This document shows positions 41,158 through 50,377 of a DNA stretch of 64,000 nt, one piece after another. Position numbers and translations under genes: made by a program. The DNA comes from Chitinophagaceae bacterium (GTDB lineage: Bacteria; Bacteroidota; Bacteroidia; Chitinophagales; Chitinophagaceae). Location of the stretch: the NCBI GenBank assembly GCA_016713085.1, contig JADJPV010000001.1, forward strand, positions 620,001 through 684,000, written 5' to 3'. Below the pieces are notes generated by a model that was given only the letters and a program-made list of their open reading frames with translations, was not told the origin of the DNA and searched no databases. Numbering within the stretch: position 1 is the first letter of the stretch; each line of letters begins with the position of its first letter.

Positions 41158-41212
41158 CGAACATCATATTTCTAAACTTGAAACCATTTCCCGCTTAATA
41201 AATTTTAAACTA

Positions 41213-43015
41213 ATGAAAAAGCTACTTTCATTTATCATTCTCTGCACATTCATGCTAAATGTTGCAACTGCCCAAACCACCGATAAACGTCTTGCAGGCA
41301 TTGACACATTCATCAACCGTATACTGAGCGAATGGAAAGTTGCCGGTGTAACTGTTGCTGTTGTTGAAAAAAACAAAGTGATCATGACCAAAGGTTATGG
41401 TTATAAGGATTATGAAAATAAAACTCCGGTAACAGAAAATACATTGTTTGCAATTGGCAGCTGTACAAAAGCATTTACCTCTTCTTTACTGAGCTTTCCT
41501 TTGAAAGATGGCAAACTTGATTTGGATAAACCCGTGAATCAATATTTGCCGGAACTGCGTTTCATCAGTGATGAACTGACAAATACAATTACCACAAGAG
41601 ATATGATGAGCCACCGCACTGGTCTTCCACGTCATGATCTTGCGTGGTATGGTGCAAAAACAAGCCGTGACAGTCTGCTTTACATCATCCGTTTTTTTGA
41701 AACAACCGCTCCGTTGCGCCAGGCATGGCAGTATAATAATTTTATGTTTTTAGCGCAGGGAGTACTGGCACAAAAACTAAGCGGCAAAACATGGGAAGAA
41801 CTTATCAAAGAAAAATTATTTACCCCGTTGGGTATGACGGCCAGTAATACATCCATCATTGATCTGCAGAAAGCACCTGACTTTTCTTTTGGCTATAATG
41901 AGAAAGACGGAAAAATCATGAAGATGAAATTCATGAATATTGATGCATTAGGTCCTGCTGGCTCCATCAACTCTAACGCAAAAGACATGGCCAATTGGGT
42001 AATGATGTGGATCAATGCAGGTAAATTCAATGGAAAAGAAATTATTCCTGCATCCTACTACTCTCAGGCTATCAGTTCTCAAATGGTGATCAGTTCCGGT
42101 CTTCCATCTAAAGAACAGCCGGATGTATTTTTCAGCAACTATGGAATGGCCTGGTTTCTTGCCAACTACCGTGGACATTACCGTGTAGAGCATGGAGGTA
42201 ATATTGATGGCTTCAGCAGCAGCACTTCTTTTTTCCCAACTGACAGTATTGGCATTTTTGTTTCTGTTAATCAAAACGGATCACCTGTTCCTTCCATCAT
42301 CCGCAATACGATTGTTGACAAAATGCTCGGACTGAAATTCAAAGACTGGCACCGCACACAAAAAGTTGCTGTTGATAAAGCAAAAGCAGCTGCCAAAGAA
42401 AAACTGAAAGCCGACAGTACGCAGCATAAGTATGGAACAAAACCAACACACTCCATTACAGATTATACAGGGACCTTTACCAATGAAGCATATGGAACTC
42501 TGACAATTGAATTGAAAAAAGATTCATTAATCGGGAAGTATAATGCATTAAACTTTAAGATTACTCATTATCATTATGATTACTTCAATTTTATTCCTGT
42601 TGCTGATGGTGTGGATGCCAGTGAAGATGATGCAATGAAAGTTTTGTTCAATATCAACATCAAAGGTGAAATCGAATCCTTATCGGTATCTCTTCAGGGC
42701 GGGGTAAAAGACATCGTATTCAAAAAGAAAGTTGAAACCATTGATGTAAGCAAAGCTGACCTGGAAAAATATGTTGGCGACTATGAACTCCCCGGCCCGA
42801 CAGTTGTAAAAGTATACATCAAAGGTGATAAAACATTAATGGTTCTTGTACCGGGCCAGCCTGATTATGAAATGCTGCCTGTTAAAAAAGATGTTTTTAA
42901 TTTTAAAGTTATCAGTGGCTACAGTGTTCGTTTTGAAAAGAATGATAAGGATGAAATAACAGCATTGTATTTCATTCAGCCAAACGGAACATTTAAAGCA
43001 ACAAGAAAAAAATAA
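41213..43015 (+). CDS. Secreted serine hydrolase, class C beta-lactamase/esterase fold with C-terminal DUF3471-like domains
   Basis: 600 residues. Signal peptide MKKLLSFIILCTFMLNVATA; catalytic domain (residues about 25-365) with SxxK in AIGSCTKAF, the Y-x-N motif in AWQYNNFMFL and HGG in RVEHGGNIDGFSSS. A C-terminal region (about 410-600) has two lipocalin-like beta domains, as in DUF3471 proteins. Such enzymes are peptidases or esterases acting on cell-wall-like or D-amino-acid substrates; true beta-lactam hydrolysis is not implied. A terminator follows. Confidence 0.9.
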   Translation: MKKLLSFIILCTFMLNVATAQTTDKRLAGIDTFINRILSEWKVAGVTVAVVEKNKVIMTKGYGYKDYENKTPVTENTLFAIGSCTKAFTSSLLSFPLKDGKLDLDKPVNQYLPELRFISDELTNTITTRDMMSHRTGLPRHDLAWYGAKTSRDSLLYIIRFFETTAPLRQAWQYNNFMFLAQGVLAQKLSGKTWEELIKEKLFTPLGMTASNTSIIDLQKAPDFSFGYNEKDGKIMKMKFMNIDALGPAGSINSNAKDMANWVMMWINAGKFNGKEIIPASYYSQAISSQMVISSGLPSKEQPDVFFSNYGMAWFLANYRGHYRVEHGGNIDGFSSSTSFFPTDSIGIFVSVNQNGSPVPSIIRNTIVDKMLGLKFKDWHRTQKVAVDKAKAAAKEKLKADSTQHKYGTKPTHSITDYTGTFTNEAYGTLTIELKKDSLIGKYNALNFKITHYHYDYFNFIPVADGVDASEDDAMKVLFNINIKGEIESLSVSLQGGVKDIVFKKKVETIDVSKADLEKYVGDYELPGPTVVKVYIKGDKTLMVLVPGQPDYEMLPVKKDVFNFKVISGYSVRFEKNDKDEITALYFIQPNGTFKATRKK

Positions 43016-43037
43016 ACAGTCTGACTATGCTGCTTTT

Positions 43038-43072
43038 AAAAACCGGCCGCATTCATTGCAGCCGGTTTTTTT
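43038..43072 (+). terminator. Rho-independent terminator after the serine hydrolase gene
   Basis: AAAAACCGGC (43038-43047) pairs with GCCGGTTTTT (43061-43070), with the T-run continuing to 43072. Confidence 0.88.
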
Positions 43073-43162
43073 ATGACAGGATGCTAATTCTGTCAGGTAT
43101 ACTTTGGATTACTGCTGCAACTGGTTTATTTTAGCAATAATCGTAAGAAACAAACCACTTGC

Positions 43163-44132
43163 ATGAATACAATTCTCAGAAAAATAATCATCAATAGCAC
43201 CTTAAAGGATAAGAACAGGGATTCCGGAAAAGAATTCAGCAAATATCAACTGGCAATCGGTCTTCGTGAATTGAAAATAAATTTCCTTCATTTTCTAAAG
43301 GATGTTCTGCTTATTACCCTGGGAATTTTTTCTGCTGCGTTTGGCTTCAAAGGTTTCCTGTTAACCAATCATTTTATCGATGGTGGTGCAACCGGCATTT
43401 CCCTGCTGATCTCTGCATTAACAAAAATCCCTCCACTTTCTGTTGATTGGAGTAAACATTCCTTTTATTCTGCTGGGTTATAAAGTGGTAAACAGGGCCT
43501 TTGCCATTAAAACAGCATTCGCAATTTCCGGTCTTGCATTAGTTGTTGCTACTGTCCATTTCCCCAACATAACCAACGACAATTTACTCGTTGCCATTTT
43601 TGGCGGATTTTTTCTTGGTGCAGGAATTGGATTGTCGGTAAGAGGAGGTGCTGTAATCGACGGAACAGAAGTACTGGCTATTTTCTTAAGCCGCAAACTT
43701 GGTACAACCATCGGAGACATTATCATTCTAATCAACATCGTTATTTTCTCAACTGCAGCCCATTTTCTTTCCATTGAAATTGCCATGTATTCACTCATCA
43801 CTTACCTGGCTGCATCTAAAACACTTGACTTCATTATTGAAGGTATTGAAGAATATACCGGTGTTACCATCATCTCCTCACATAATGAAGAAATCAGTCA
43901 GATGCTGATCAATACAATCGGCAGAGGCTTTACTGTCTACAGCGGCAAACGTGGATTTGGTAAAAAAGGAGAGGTAACGGATACAGATATTATTTATACT
44001 GTTGTAACAAGGCTTGAGCTCAATAAACTAAATACCGAAATTCAGAAAATTGACCCTTATGCATTTGTGGTGATGAGCAGTGTGAAGGATACAAAAGGCG
44101 GCATGATTAAGAAGAGACCTTTAAAACATTAA
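43163..44132 (+). CDS. YitT-family membrane protein, frameshifted
   Basis: Integral membrane protein with a YitT domain (about six helices; GFKGFLLTNHFIDGGATGIS and GIGLSVRGGAVIDGTEVLA are family signatures) and a C-terminal cytoplasmic DUF2179 domain (VTIISSHNEEISQMLINTIG, GFTVYSGKRGFGK, DTDIIYTVVTRLEL). The frame breaks near 43460, where one extra base (TCTGTTGATTGG) separates LS from VIGVNIPFILLGY; deleting a T gives 322 residues. Role unknown, thought to be transport. Confidence 0.9.
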
Positions 44133-44159
44133 TCTGTTTTACCTGCTGGGTTCAATCCT

Positions 44160-44167
44160 TACATTTG
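44160..44167 (+). promoter_or_regulatory. Promoter -7 element for the GNAT gene (TACATTTG)
   Basis: Matches TAnnTTTG, 22 bp before the start codon. Confidence 0.55.
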
Positions 44168-44189
44168 CAGTTCAATTTAATAACCAATC

Positions 44190-44653
44190 ATGTCCATCAA
44201 TATTCGTCGTGCAGTAAAAGAAGATTGTCCAAGATTACTTGAGTTAGTTAATGAACTGGCTTTGTATGAAAAAGCACCAGAGGAAGTAACTGTTACATTA
44301 GATCATTTTATTGAAAGTGGCTTTGGCAGTAATCCTGTATGGTGGGCATTTGTTGCTGAGGAAGATGGATTGGTGCAGGGCTTTGCATTGTATTATATCC
44401 GCTACTCTACATGGAAGGGGCAGCGAATGTATTTAGAAGATATTCTTGTAACAGAGCAGGCAAGAGGAAAAGGGCTGGGCAAATTATTGTTCGATCAGCT
44501 GATTGAAGAAGCCAAAGAAAAAAATTCACCGGCATCGTTTGGCAGGTGCTGGAATGGAATGAACCTGCGATTAATTTTTATAAAAAGTATAAGGCCAATC
44601 TTGATCCGGAATGGATTAACTGCAGTATTAATACCCCTCCAAACCTCCCCTGA
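44190..44653 (+). CDS. GNAT-family N-acetyltransferase, frameshifted
   Basis: Acetyl-CoA-dependent transferase of the GNAT fold, close to the spermidine/diamine acetyltransferase group by its FYIRYSTW-like beta-4 (YYIRYSTWKGQRMYLEDILV) and the acetyl-CoA loop EQARGKGLGKLLFDQ. Near 44525 an A-run lacks one base; with it restored the protein reads FTGIVWQVLEWNEPAINFY and KKYKANLDPEW, the conserved last strand and helix, and stops at 44653 (154 residues). The final INTPPNLP and stop codon lie in a palindromic repeat. Substrate unproven. Confidence 0.88.
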
Positions 44654-44661
44654 AAGGGAGG
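44634..44661. repeat. CCCCT-AAAGGG-type palindromic repeat, copy C
   Basis: CCTCCCCTGAAAGGGAGG with an upstream CCCCTCCAAA, followed by CTTTTGACTTCC. It covers the last codons and the stop of the GNAT gene. Confidence 0.65.
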
Positions 44662-44771
44662 CTTTTGACTTCCGTATTTTAATCGGCTATTAGCTATATC
44701 TCATCAAAACAAAAAATGCAACAGGATAATTCACTGTTGCATTTTTACTTCTATAAATAATTGAAGAGTAT

Positions 44772-44802
44772 CTCAAAGTCCCATTTAGGGGATATAGGGG
44801 TG
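44772..44802. repeat. CCCCT-AAAGGG-type palindromic repeat, copy D
   Basis: On the minus strand: CACCCCTATATCCCCTAAAT then GGGACTTTGAG, inverted relative to copy C and just downstream of the fabD stop. Same family as copies A and B, with an imperfect centre. Confidence 0.65.
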
Positions 44803-44806
44803 TGTT

Positions 44807-45712
44807 TTAATTCACCCCATCCACCAGCATTTCTTTATTGATCTTCTGCACCAATCCCTGCAACACTTTACCCGGACCAACTTCAGTAAACTTGCTTGCA
44901 CCATCGGCAATCATCGCCTGCACACTTTGTGTCCAGCGAACAGCGCCGGTTAACTGATCAATTAAATTTTGTTTGATCTCATCTTTATCCAGCACAGCTT
45001 TCGCAACTACATTCTGATAAATGGCACATTGAGCAGTATAGAAACTGGTGCTTTCAATTTTTGCTTTCAACTCTTCACGTGCAGGTTCCATCAACGGACT
45101 ATGAAATGCTCCTCCAACCGGCAGCACCAATGCTCTTTTTGCACCGGCAGCTTTCATGCGTTCGCAGGCAATATCAATTCCTTTTAAAGAACCGCTGATA
45201 ACGAGTTGTCCGGGGCAGTTGTAATTAGCCGGTACAACTATTTCGCCTGTTTCATCCTGCACCTGTTTGCAAACCTCTTCTACTTTATCTTCAGCCAAAG
45301 CCAATACAGCTGCCATAGTTGAAGGATTTAATTCACATGCTTTCTGCATGGCCTGTGCACGCACACTTACCAGTTGCAAAGCGTCTTCGAAACTTAATAC
45401 ACCATTCGCCACTAATGCACTGAATTCTCCCAGTGAATGACCGGCAACCATGTCGGGTTTTGCTCCTGAGTACATCGAAGGATCAATTGTTCTATAAGCA
45501 ACCACCGAATGTAAAAACACAGCCGGTTGTGTAACATTTGTCTGTCTTAAATCCTCGTCTGTTCCGGTGAACATGATATCTGATATCCGGAACCCCAATA
45601 TTTCATTCGCCTGTTCAAACAATCGTTGAGCCGACGCACTTCCTTCATATAAGTTTTTTCCCATTCCGCTGAACTGTGATCCCTGCCCCGGAAATACAAA
45701 TGCATGTTTCAT
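44807..45712 (-). CDS. fabD: Malonyl-CoA:ACP transacylase
   Basis: Loads malonyl groups onto ACP for fatty-acid synthesis. FVFPGQGSQFSGMGKNLY at the N-terminus, nucleophile Ser in VAGHSLGEFSALVANG (about residue 90), Arg in VSVRAQAMQ, catalytic His in GGAFHSPLMEPAR and C-terminal FTEVGPGKVLQGLVQKI. I start at ATG 45712 (MKHAFVFPG); the frame is open seven codons further. Promoter TATTTTTG lies 19 bp upstream. Confidence 0.96.
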   Translation of the reverse strand: MKHAFVFPGQGSQFSGMGKNLYEGSASAQRLFEQANEILGFRISDIMFTGTDEDLRQTNVTQPAVFLHSVVAYRTIDPSMYSGAKPDMVAGHSLGEFSALVANGVLSFEDALQLVSVRAQAMQKACELNPSTMAAVLALAEDKVEEVCKQVQDETGEIVVPANYNCPGQLVISGSLKGIDIACERMKAAGAKRALVLPVGGAFHSPLMEPAREELKAKIESTSFYTAQCAIYQNVVAKAVLDKDEIKQNLIDQLTGAVRWTQSVQAMIADGASKFTEVGPGKVLQGLVQKINKEMLVDGVN

Positions 45713-45730
45713 ACTGTAAAATTTATGTGC

Positions 45731-45738
45731 CAAAAATA
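45731..45738 (-). promoter_or_regulatory. Promoter -7 element for fabD (TATTTTTG)
   Basis: Read on the minus strand, matches TAnnTTTG, 18 bp before the fabD start. Confidence 0.55.
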
Positions 45739-45791
45739 AAGAAGTCTGTTACAATAAATGCAACAGACTTCATGAATTAGCTTTTTATCCT

Positions 45792-46388
45792 TTAATGAAA
45801 TTTCCCGGAGATCAGCTTCATAAACTCACTTCTCGTCGAGTCTTTCTGAAATTCACCTGAAAAAGCGGAAGTGGTGGTAACAGAATTTTGCTTTTGCACG
45901 CCACGCATCATCATACATAAATGCTGCGCTTCAATAACCACTGCAACACCCATCGGGTTAAGGGAATCTTTAATGGCTTCAAGTATTTGTGTAGTCAGTC
46001 TTTCCTGCACTTGTAAACGCCTTGCATACACATCCACTACCCTTGCAATTTTACTTAAGCCTGTAATCACTCCATTCGGAATATAGGCAATATGTGCCTT
46101 TCCAAAAAAAGGCAGCATATGATGTTCGCACATACTGTACAGCTCAATATCTTTTACAATAATCATCTCACTTACTTCTTCATGAAACCTGGCACTATCA
46201 AGAATTGCTTTTGCATCCATCTGGTATCCCTGAGTAAGATACTGCATAGCCTTTGCCATTCGCTCAGGTGTTTTCTGCAAACCTTCACGTTCTGCATCTT
46301 CACCTAATAAGCTCAATGCATTCTTGTAATTTTCAATCAGTCCTGAAGTAATATTCTCTTCGTACTGCTCTGTTTTTTTATAAGCCAT
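45792..46388 (-). CDS. folE: GTP cyclohydrolase I
   Basis: Turns GTP into 7,8-dihydroneopterin triphosphate, the entry to folate, biopterin and queuosine synthesis. Zinc ligands Cys and His in SMCEHHMLPFFGKAHIAY, second Cys in EAQHLCMMMRGVQKQNS, and the conserved GLQKTPERMAKAM and SKIARVVDVYARRLQVQERLT (split) segments. 198 residues, normal. Next upstream on the same strand are two PTPS/QueD paralogues that use its product, 140 bp away. Confidence 0.96.
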   Translation of the reverse strand: MAYKKTEQYEENITSGLIENYKNALSLLGEDAEREGLQKTPERMAKAMQYLTQGYQMDAKAILDSARFHEEVSEMIIVKDIELYSMCEHHMLPFFGKAHIAYIPNGVITGLSKIARVVDVYARRLQVQERLTTQILEAIKDSLNPMGVAVVIEAQHLCMMMRGVQKQNSVTTTSAFSGEFQKDSTRSEFMKLISGKFH

Positions 46389-46529
46389 AAATAATTTGTA
46401 GTTTATAGTTTGTTTACCAGCTTCAATTCATTTTTCACCGGCATTGGCGTCGCACTCTTGTACAGTATAAATTCTGCTGATCAATATTGCTGTTCAATTT
46501 TCAAATTCACATATTTCCAAATCTCCAAA

Positions 46530-46946
46530 TTAAGCGGGGTATTCCACAAAATTTCTCGGCGTTTCATATAACCTGATCTGTAAATCCTTATCTGCATCAA
46601 TATGAGGCCGTAGCAAATCATAAATCACAATGGCAATATTCTCTGCAGTTGGATTAAGGTTTTTAAATTCTGCTGTATCCATGTTTAAATTCTTATGATC
46701 GAACCGTTCATGTACTTCACGTTTAATTAAATCACTCAATTGTTTCAGATCCATTACATATCCTGTATCTGCATTGGGCACACCGGTTATTTTACCACCA
46801 GCTCATAATTGTGCCCATGAAAGTGTGGGATTATTACATTTCCCGAAGACTGCGTCATTCTGTTCAAAGCTCCACGATGGATTATATAAACGATGAGCAG
46901 CGTTAAAATGTTCATGCCGGAAAACAGATACTTTCTTTTGCGTCAT
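46530..46946 (-). CDS. 6-pyruvoyl-tetrahydropterin/6-carboxytetrahydropterin synthase paralogue 1, two frameshifts
   Basis: T-fold enzyme acting on dihydroneopterin triphosphate. Zinc His in FNAAHRLYNPSWSF and, after repair, NNPTFHGHNYELVVKITG; Cys in FGKCNNP; C-terminal DLIKREVHERFDHKNLN and RLYETPRNFVEY. Two compensating lesions: one extra base near 46824 and one missing A near 46790, net zero, giving 138 residues from ATG 46946 (MTQKKVSVFRHEHF). Together with the downstream folE and the upstream paralogue it forms a pterin cluster; whether it makes a queuosine precursor or pyruvoyl-pterin is not decidable here. Confidence 0.85.
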
Positions 46947-47034
46947 ATATTCTGTAAATAAAATGGCCCGTTTTGCTTTCAACAAAGTCAAATGCGGGTA
47001 TTTATGTGATATAACAAGGTACGCAGGAAAAGGT

Positions 47035-47445
47035 TTACTCTCCGTAATATTCTACATAAATGCGGGGAGTTTCGTAGAGCTTCACACAATGTAAAATCAC
47101 TCCTTCAGGCAAATGAGGAACCAGCTGCTTCCAGATACCAACAGCGAGGTTTTCTGTAGAGCACATTTTATCACGCATAAAATCAACATCCATATTCAGG
47201 TTCTTGTGATCGAGCTTTTCAATCACATGAATCTTCATCAGGTTACTCAGCTTTTTTACATCAAATAAAAAGCCAGTGTCTTCATTTACCTTTCCTTTAA
47301 TGGTGACAAAGAGATCAAAATTGTGTCCATGCCAGTTTTCGTTGGCACAGATTCCGAAAACAGCATCATTCTTTTCCTTACTCCAGGTCGGATTGAAGAG
47401 TTTATGAGCCGCATTAAAATGTTCAAGTCTTGTTAAGTAAACCAT
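47035..47445 (-). CDS. 6-pyruvoyl-tetrahydropterin/6-carboxytetrahydropterin synthase paralogue 2
   Basis: Intact 136-residue T-fold protein, same architecture as its neighbour: FNAAHKLFNPTWSKEKNDAV, ICANENWHGHNFDLF with Cys and the His-x-His zinc pair, EDTGFLFDVKKLSNLM, EKLDHKNLNMD and CVKLYETPRIYVEY. About half the positions differ from paralogue 1, including Cys-loop neighbours, so the two are unlikely to be redundant. Confidence 0.9.
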   Translation of the reverse strand: MVYLTRLEHFNAAHKLFNPTWSKEKNDAVFGICANENWHGHNFDLFVTIKGKVNEDTGFLFDVKKLSNLMKIHVIEKLDHKNLNMDVDFMRDKMCSTENLAVGIWKQLVPHLPEGVILHCVKLYETPRIYVEYYGE

Positions 47446-47567
47446 GCTTCACTTATTAAAATCCCTCACAGCAATTGGGCGGAGGAATTAATGAGGCGCA
47501 AAGTTAATAAGATTGAGGCATTTTAGCGGTATTCTGGATTTTGTTTTAATCTTGCTTAAAAATACAT

Positions 47568-48224
47568 ATGAACTGCCTTGTAGTATCCGCCACCATTCTT
47601 GAAATAAAGCCATTTATTGAACATTGCCGCATCAGTGATAAGCTCAATTATATTGATCTGGAACTTGATTTCCTCATCACAGGAGTCGGCTCAATTAATA
47701 CAACTTATGCGTTGATGAAACACCTGCAGGTAAAAAAACCAGATGTAATTATTATGGCAGGTATTGCCGGGGCAATGTCAAAAAAATTGAACCTGGGTGA
47801 TGTAGTTGTAATTAAGGAAGAAGCATTAGCCGATCTGGGTGTGCAGGAAAAGGACGGTTACAAAGATGTGTTTGATCTGAAGTTACTTGCCTCAAATAAA
47901 TTCCCTTTCACTAAAAAGAAATTGGTTAACTCTTTTTCAACATTGATGGAGCGTACTTTATTACCAACAGTAAATTCCATCACTGTTAACCAGATCACCA
48001 GTTCAAAGAAAACTGCCGAACTTTACAGTAAGAAATACAAAGCTGCCATTGAAAATATGGAAGGAGCTGCTTTGCATTTGGTTTGTATAAAAGAAAATAT
48101 TCCGTTTGTACAGATAAGAAGTATTTCTAATTATGTGGGTGAACGGAATAAAAAGAAATGGGAACTGAAAGAAGCAGTTGAGAATCTGAACAAAAATCTC
48201 ATCAGGCTGATTGAAAGTTTATAA
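47568..48224 (+). CDS. mqnB: Futalosine hydrolase
   Basis: Removes hypoxanthine from futalosine to give dehypoxanthinyl futalosine in the alternative menaquinone pathway. Nucleosidase fold of the MTAN/PNP type: LITGVGSINTTYALMKHL, IIMAGIAGAMSKKLNLGDVV, ENMEGAALHLVC and RSISNYVGERNKKKWEL with the catalytic region. 218 residues. It is followed after 11 bp by mqnD, the next pathway gene, which supports the assignment over a general nucleosidase. Confidence 0.9.
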   Translation: MNCLVVSATILEIKPFIEHCRISDKLNYIDLELDFLITGVGSINTTYALMKHLQVKKPDVIIMAGIAGAMSKKLNLGDVVVIKEEALADLGVQEKDGYKDVFDLKLLASNKFPFTKKKLVNSFSTLMERTLLPTVNSITVNQITSSKKTAELYSKKYKAAIENMEGAALHLVCIKENIPFVQIRSISNYVGERNKKKWELKEAVENLNKNLIRLIESL

Positions 48225-48235
48225 AATAGTTTGAA

Positions 48236-49033
48236 ATGAAATTGACTCTTGGCTTTTCACCATGTCCTAACGATACATTCATTTTTGATGCCCTGGTGAA
48301 TCATAAAATAGATACAAAAGGTTTTGAATTTGATGTACAGCTGGAAGAGGTGCAAACCCTGAATGAATGGGCTTTACAGGGCAAATTCGATATTTCAAAA
48401 ATCAGCTATGGAGTTTATCCGTTGATTACAGATCATTATCATTTATTGAAAAGCGGCGGTGCATTAGGCAAAGGAGTCGGGCCATTGCTGATTGCAAAAA
48501 CAAAAGATGAAAACTGGAAATCAAACATTGAAAATTATTCCATCGCCGTTCCGGGTAAAAACACAACTGCTCATTTTTTATTTACACAGGCATTTCCGAC
48601 TGCGAAGAATAAAAAGTTTTTAGTATTTCATGAAATTGAAGAAGCCGTCTTGAGTGGAAAAGTTGATGCAGGTGTTATCATTCATGAAAACCGTTTTACC
48701 TATCAGCAAAAAGGATTGGTAAAGCTGATTGATCTTGGTGAATACTGGGAACAAACAACAGGCTATCCAATTCCATTGGGAGGTATTGTTACTCATCAAC
48801 GGATCGATGCATCAACTCAAGATAAGATTGAACAGCTCATTCGTAAAAGCCTGGAGTATGCATTTGAACATTATCCCACTGTAACTGATTATGTAAAACA
48901 GTATTCACAGGAAATGAGTGAAGATGTGATGCGTCAGCATATTGATCTGTATGTAAACAATTATTCACTTGATCTCGGCGAAGATGGGATGAAAGCTGTT
49001 GAACAGATAATGAAGATTGCAGCTCTTCATTAA
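48236..49033 (+). CDS. mqnD: 1,4-dihydroxy-6-naphthoate synthase
   Basis: Forms the naphthoate ring from cyclic dehypoxanthinyl futalosine in menaquinone synthesis. Periplasmic-binding-protein-like fold without signal peptide: LGFSPCPNDTFIFDALVN, ISKISYGVYPL, SGGALGKGVGPLLIAK, VPGKNTTAHFLF, GVIIHENRFTYQQKGL and GYPIPLGGIV. 265 residues. Operon with mqnB. The two other pathway genes (mqnA, mqnC) are not in the window. Confidence 0.94.
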   Translation: MKLTLGFSPCPNDTFIFDALVNHKIDTKGFEFDVQLEEVQTLNEWALQGKFDISKISYGVYPLITDHYHLLKSGGALGKGVGPLLIAKTKDENWKSNIENYSIAVPGKNTTAHFLFTQAFPTAKNKKFLVFHEIEEAVLSGKVDAGVIIHENRFTYQQKGLVKLIDLGEYWEQTTGYPIPLGGIVTHQRIDASTQDKIEQLIRKSLEYAFEHYPTVTDYVKQYSQEMSEDVMRQHIDLYVNNYSLDLGEDGMKAVEQIMKIAALH

Positions 49034-49038
49034 GTGAT

Positions 49039-50347
49039 TTACTTTTTTAATGCTTTGCTGTACACTTCGAGGCAACGTTTTCTTGCCACATCATGCACAA
49101 CGATTGGTTGTACATAATTAAATCCTTCAAATTCCGGCACCCATTTGCGGATATACTTTAATTCCGGGTCAAACTTCTGCGTTTGCAAATAAGGATTAAA
49201 AATGCGGAAATAAGGAGCAGCATCACAACCGCTTCCGGCAGCCCATTGCCAGCCACCATTATTGGCTGCCAGATCAAAGTCTAATAATTTCTGAGCAAAA
49301 TAGGCTTCACCCCAGCGCCAGTCAATCAGTAAATGTTTGGTGAGAAAAGAAGCAACAATCATGCGTACACGGTTGTGCATAAATCCTGTTTCATTTAATT
49401 CACGCATACCTGCATCAACAATAGGATAACCCGTTTGTCCATCGCACCATTTCTGAAACTCGGCTTCATTGTTTCTCCACTCAATTAAATCATACTCTTT
49501 TTTGAATGATTGATTTTTTCCAACCTGCGGGAAATGCCAGAGAATCATATGATAAAAATCACGCCAGATCAATTCATTCAAAAAGTTTCATTTAGGTCTT
49601 TACAAGCCTTGCAAGTTCACGAATACTGATGGTTCCAAAACGAAGGTGAACGCTCAGCCTGCTTGTTCCGTTGATTGAGGGAATATCTCTTTGCTCTTTA
49701 TATTTTGTTATAATCTCATCTTTAATTTCAGATGACGGAAAAGGCAATCCTGTGCTTACAAAACACATTTTCTCCAATGAAGGAATGGATTGAGGTGCTT
49801 GCTGATAAAATTGATTGAAATGTTTTTCCGTTGGATAACTCTTTAAATAAAAATCATTCAGCTTCGCTTTCCATTTTTTACTGTAAGGAGTAAATACTGT
49901 ATAAGGTTTACCATCGTCTTTCAACACTTCATTTTTTTCAAAGATCACCTGGTCTTTATATGTATGAAATGAAATGCCTGCATCATTCAATTGTTGCTGA
50001 ATGGCTGCATCTCTTTCCTGTGCATAAGGTTCATAATCATGATTTGTGAATACCTTACTTATTTGATACTTCTCAGAAAGCTGTTGAAAAACCTCAGAAG
50101 GAAATCCATAATATACTTCCATGCTGCTGCCCATTTCCGTAAGTTGTTTCTGTATTTCATTAACAGAATGATGAATAAACTCAACTCTCCTGTCGACTTT
50201 ATCTTCCAGCTTATCTAGGATGTTTTTATCGAAAATAAAAACAGGAACAACCGGCAACCCTTCTTTCAATGCATAATACAATGCAGCATTATCATGCAAT
50301 CTTAAATCTCTGCGAAACCAGCAAATGTTGACCTTTTGTTTGGGCAT
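49039..50347 (-). CDS. Class I photolyase/cryptochrome, two frameshifts
   Basis: FAD-dependent repair of UV-induced pyrimidine dimers. N-terminal Rossmann domain begins NICWFRRDLRLHDNAALYYA; the C-terminal FAD domain has SRLSVHLRFGTISIREL, WRDFYHMILWHFP, GYPIVDAGMRELNETGFMHN and LDFDLAANNGGWQWAAGSG. The halves are in three different frames around 49570-49600: adding one base near 49595 and one T in the TTTTT run near 49577 gives LVKDLNETFLNELIWRDF and a 436-residue enzyme. Photolyase versus cryptochrome cannot be settled from this. Confidence 0.92.
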
Positions 50348-50377
50348 GGTTGTACAACAAAAAGACGGTAAAAAGGT

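Noticed and set aside
41213..43015. Antibiotic-resistance beta-lactamase
   Set aside because: SxxK/YxN/HGG with C-terminal lipocalin-like domains is the pattern of general serine hydrolases; no reason to call it a resistance enzyme.
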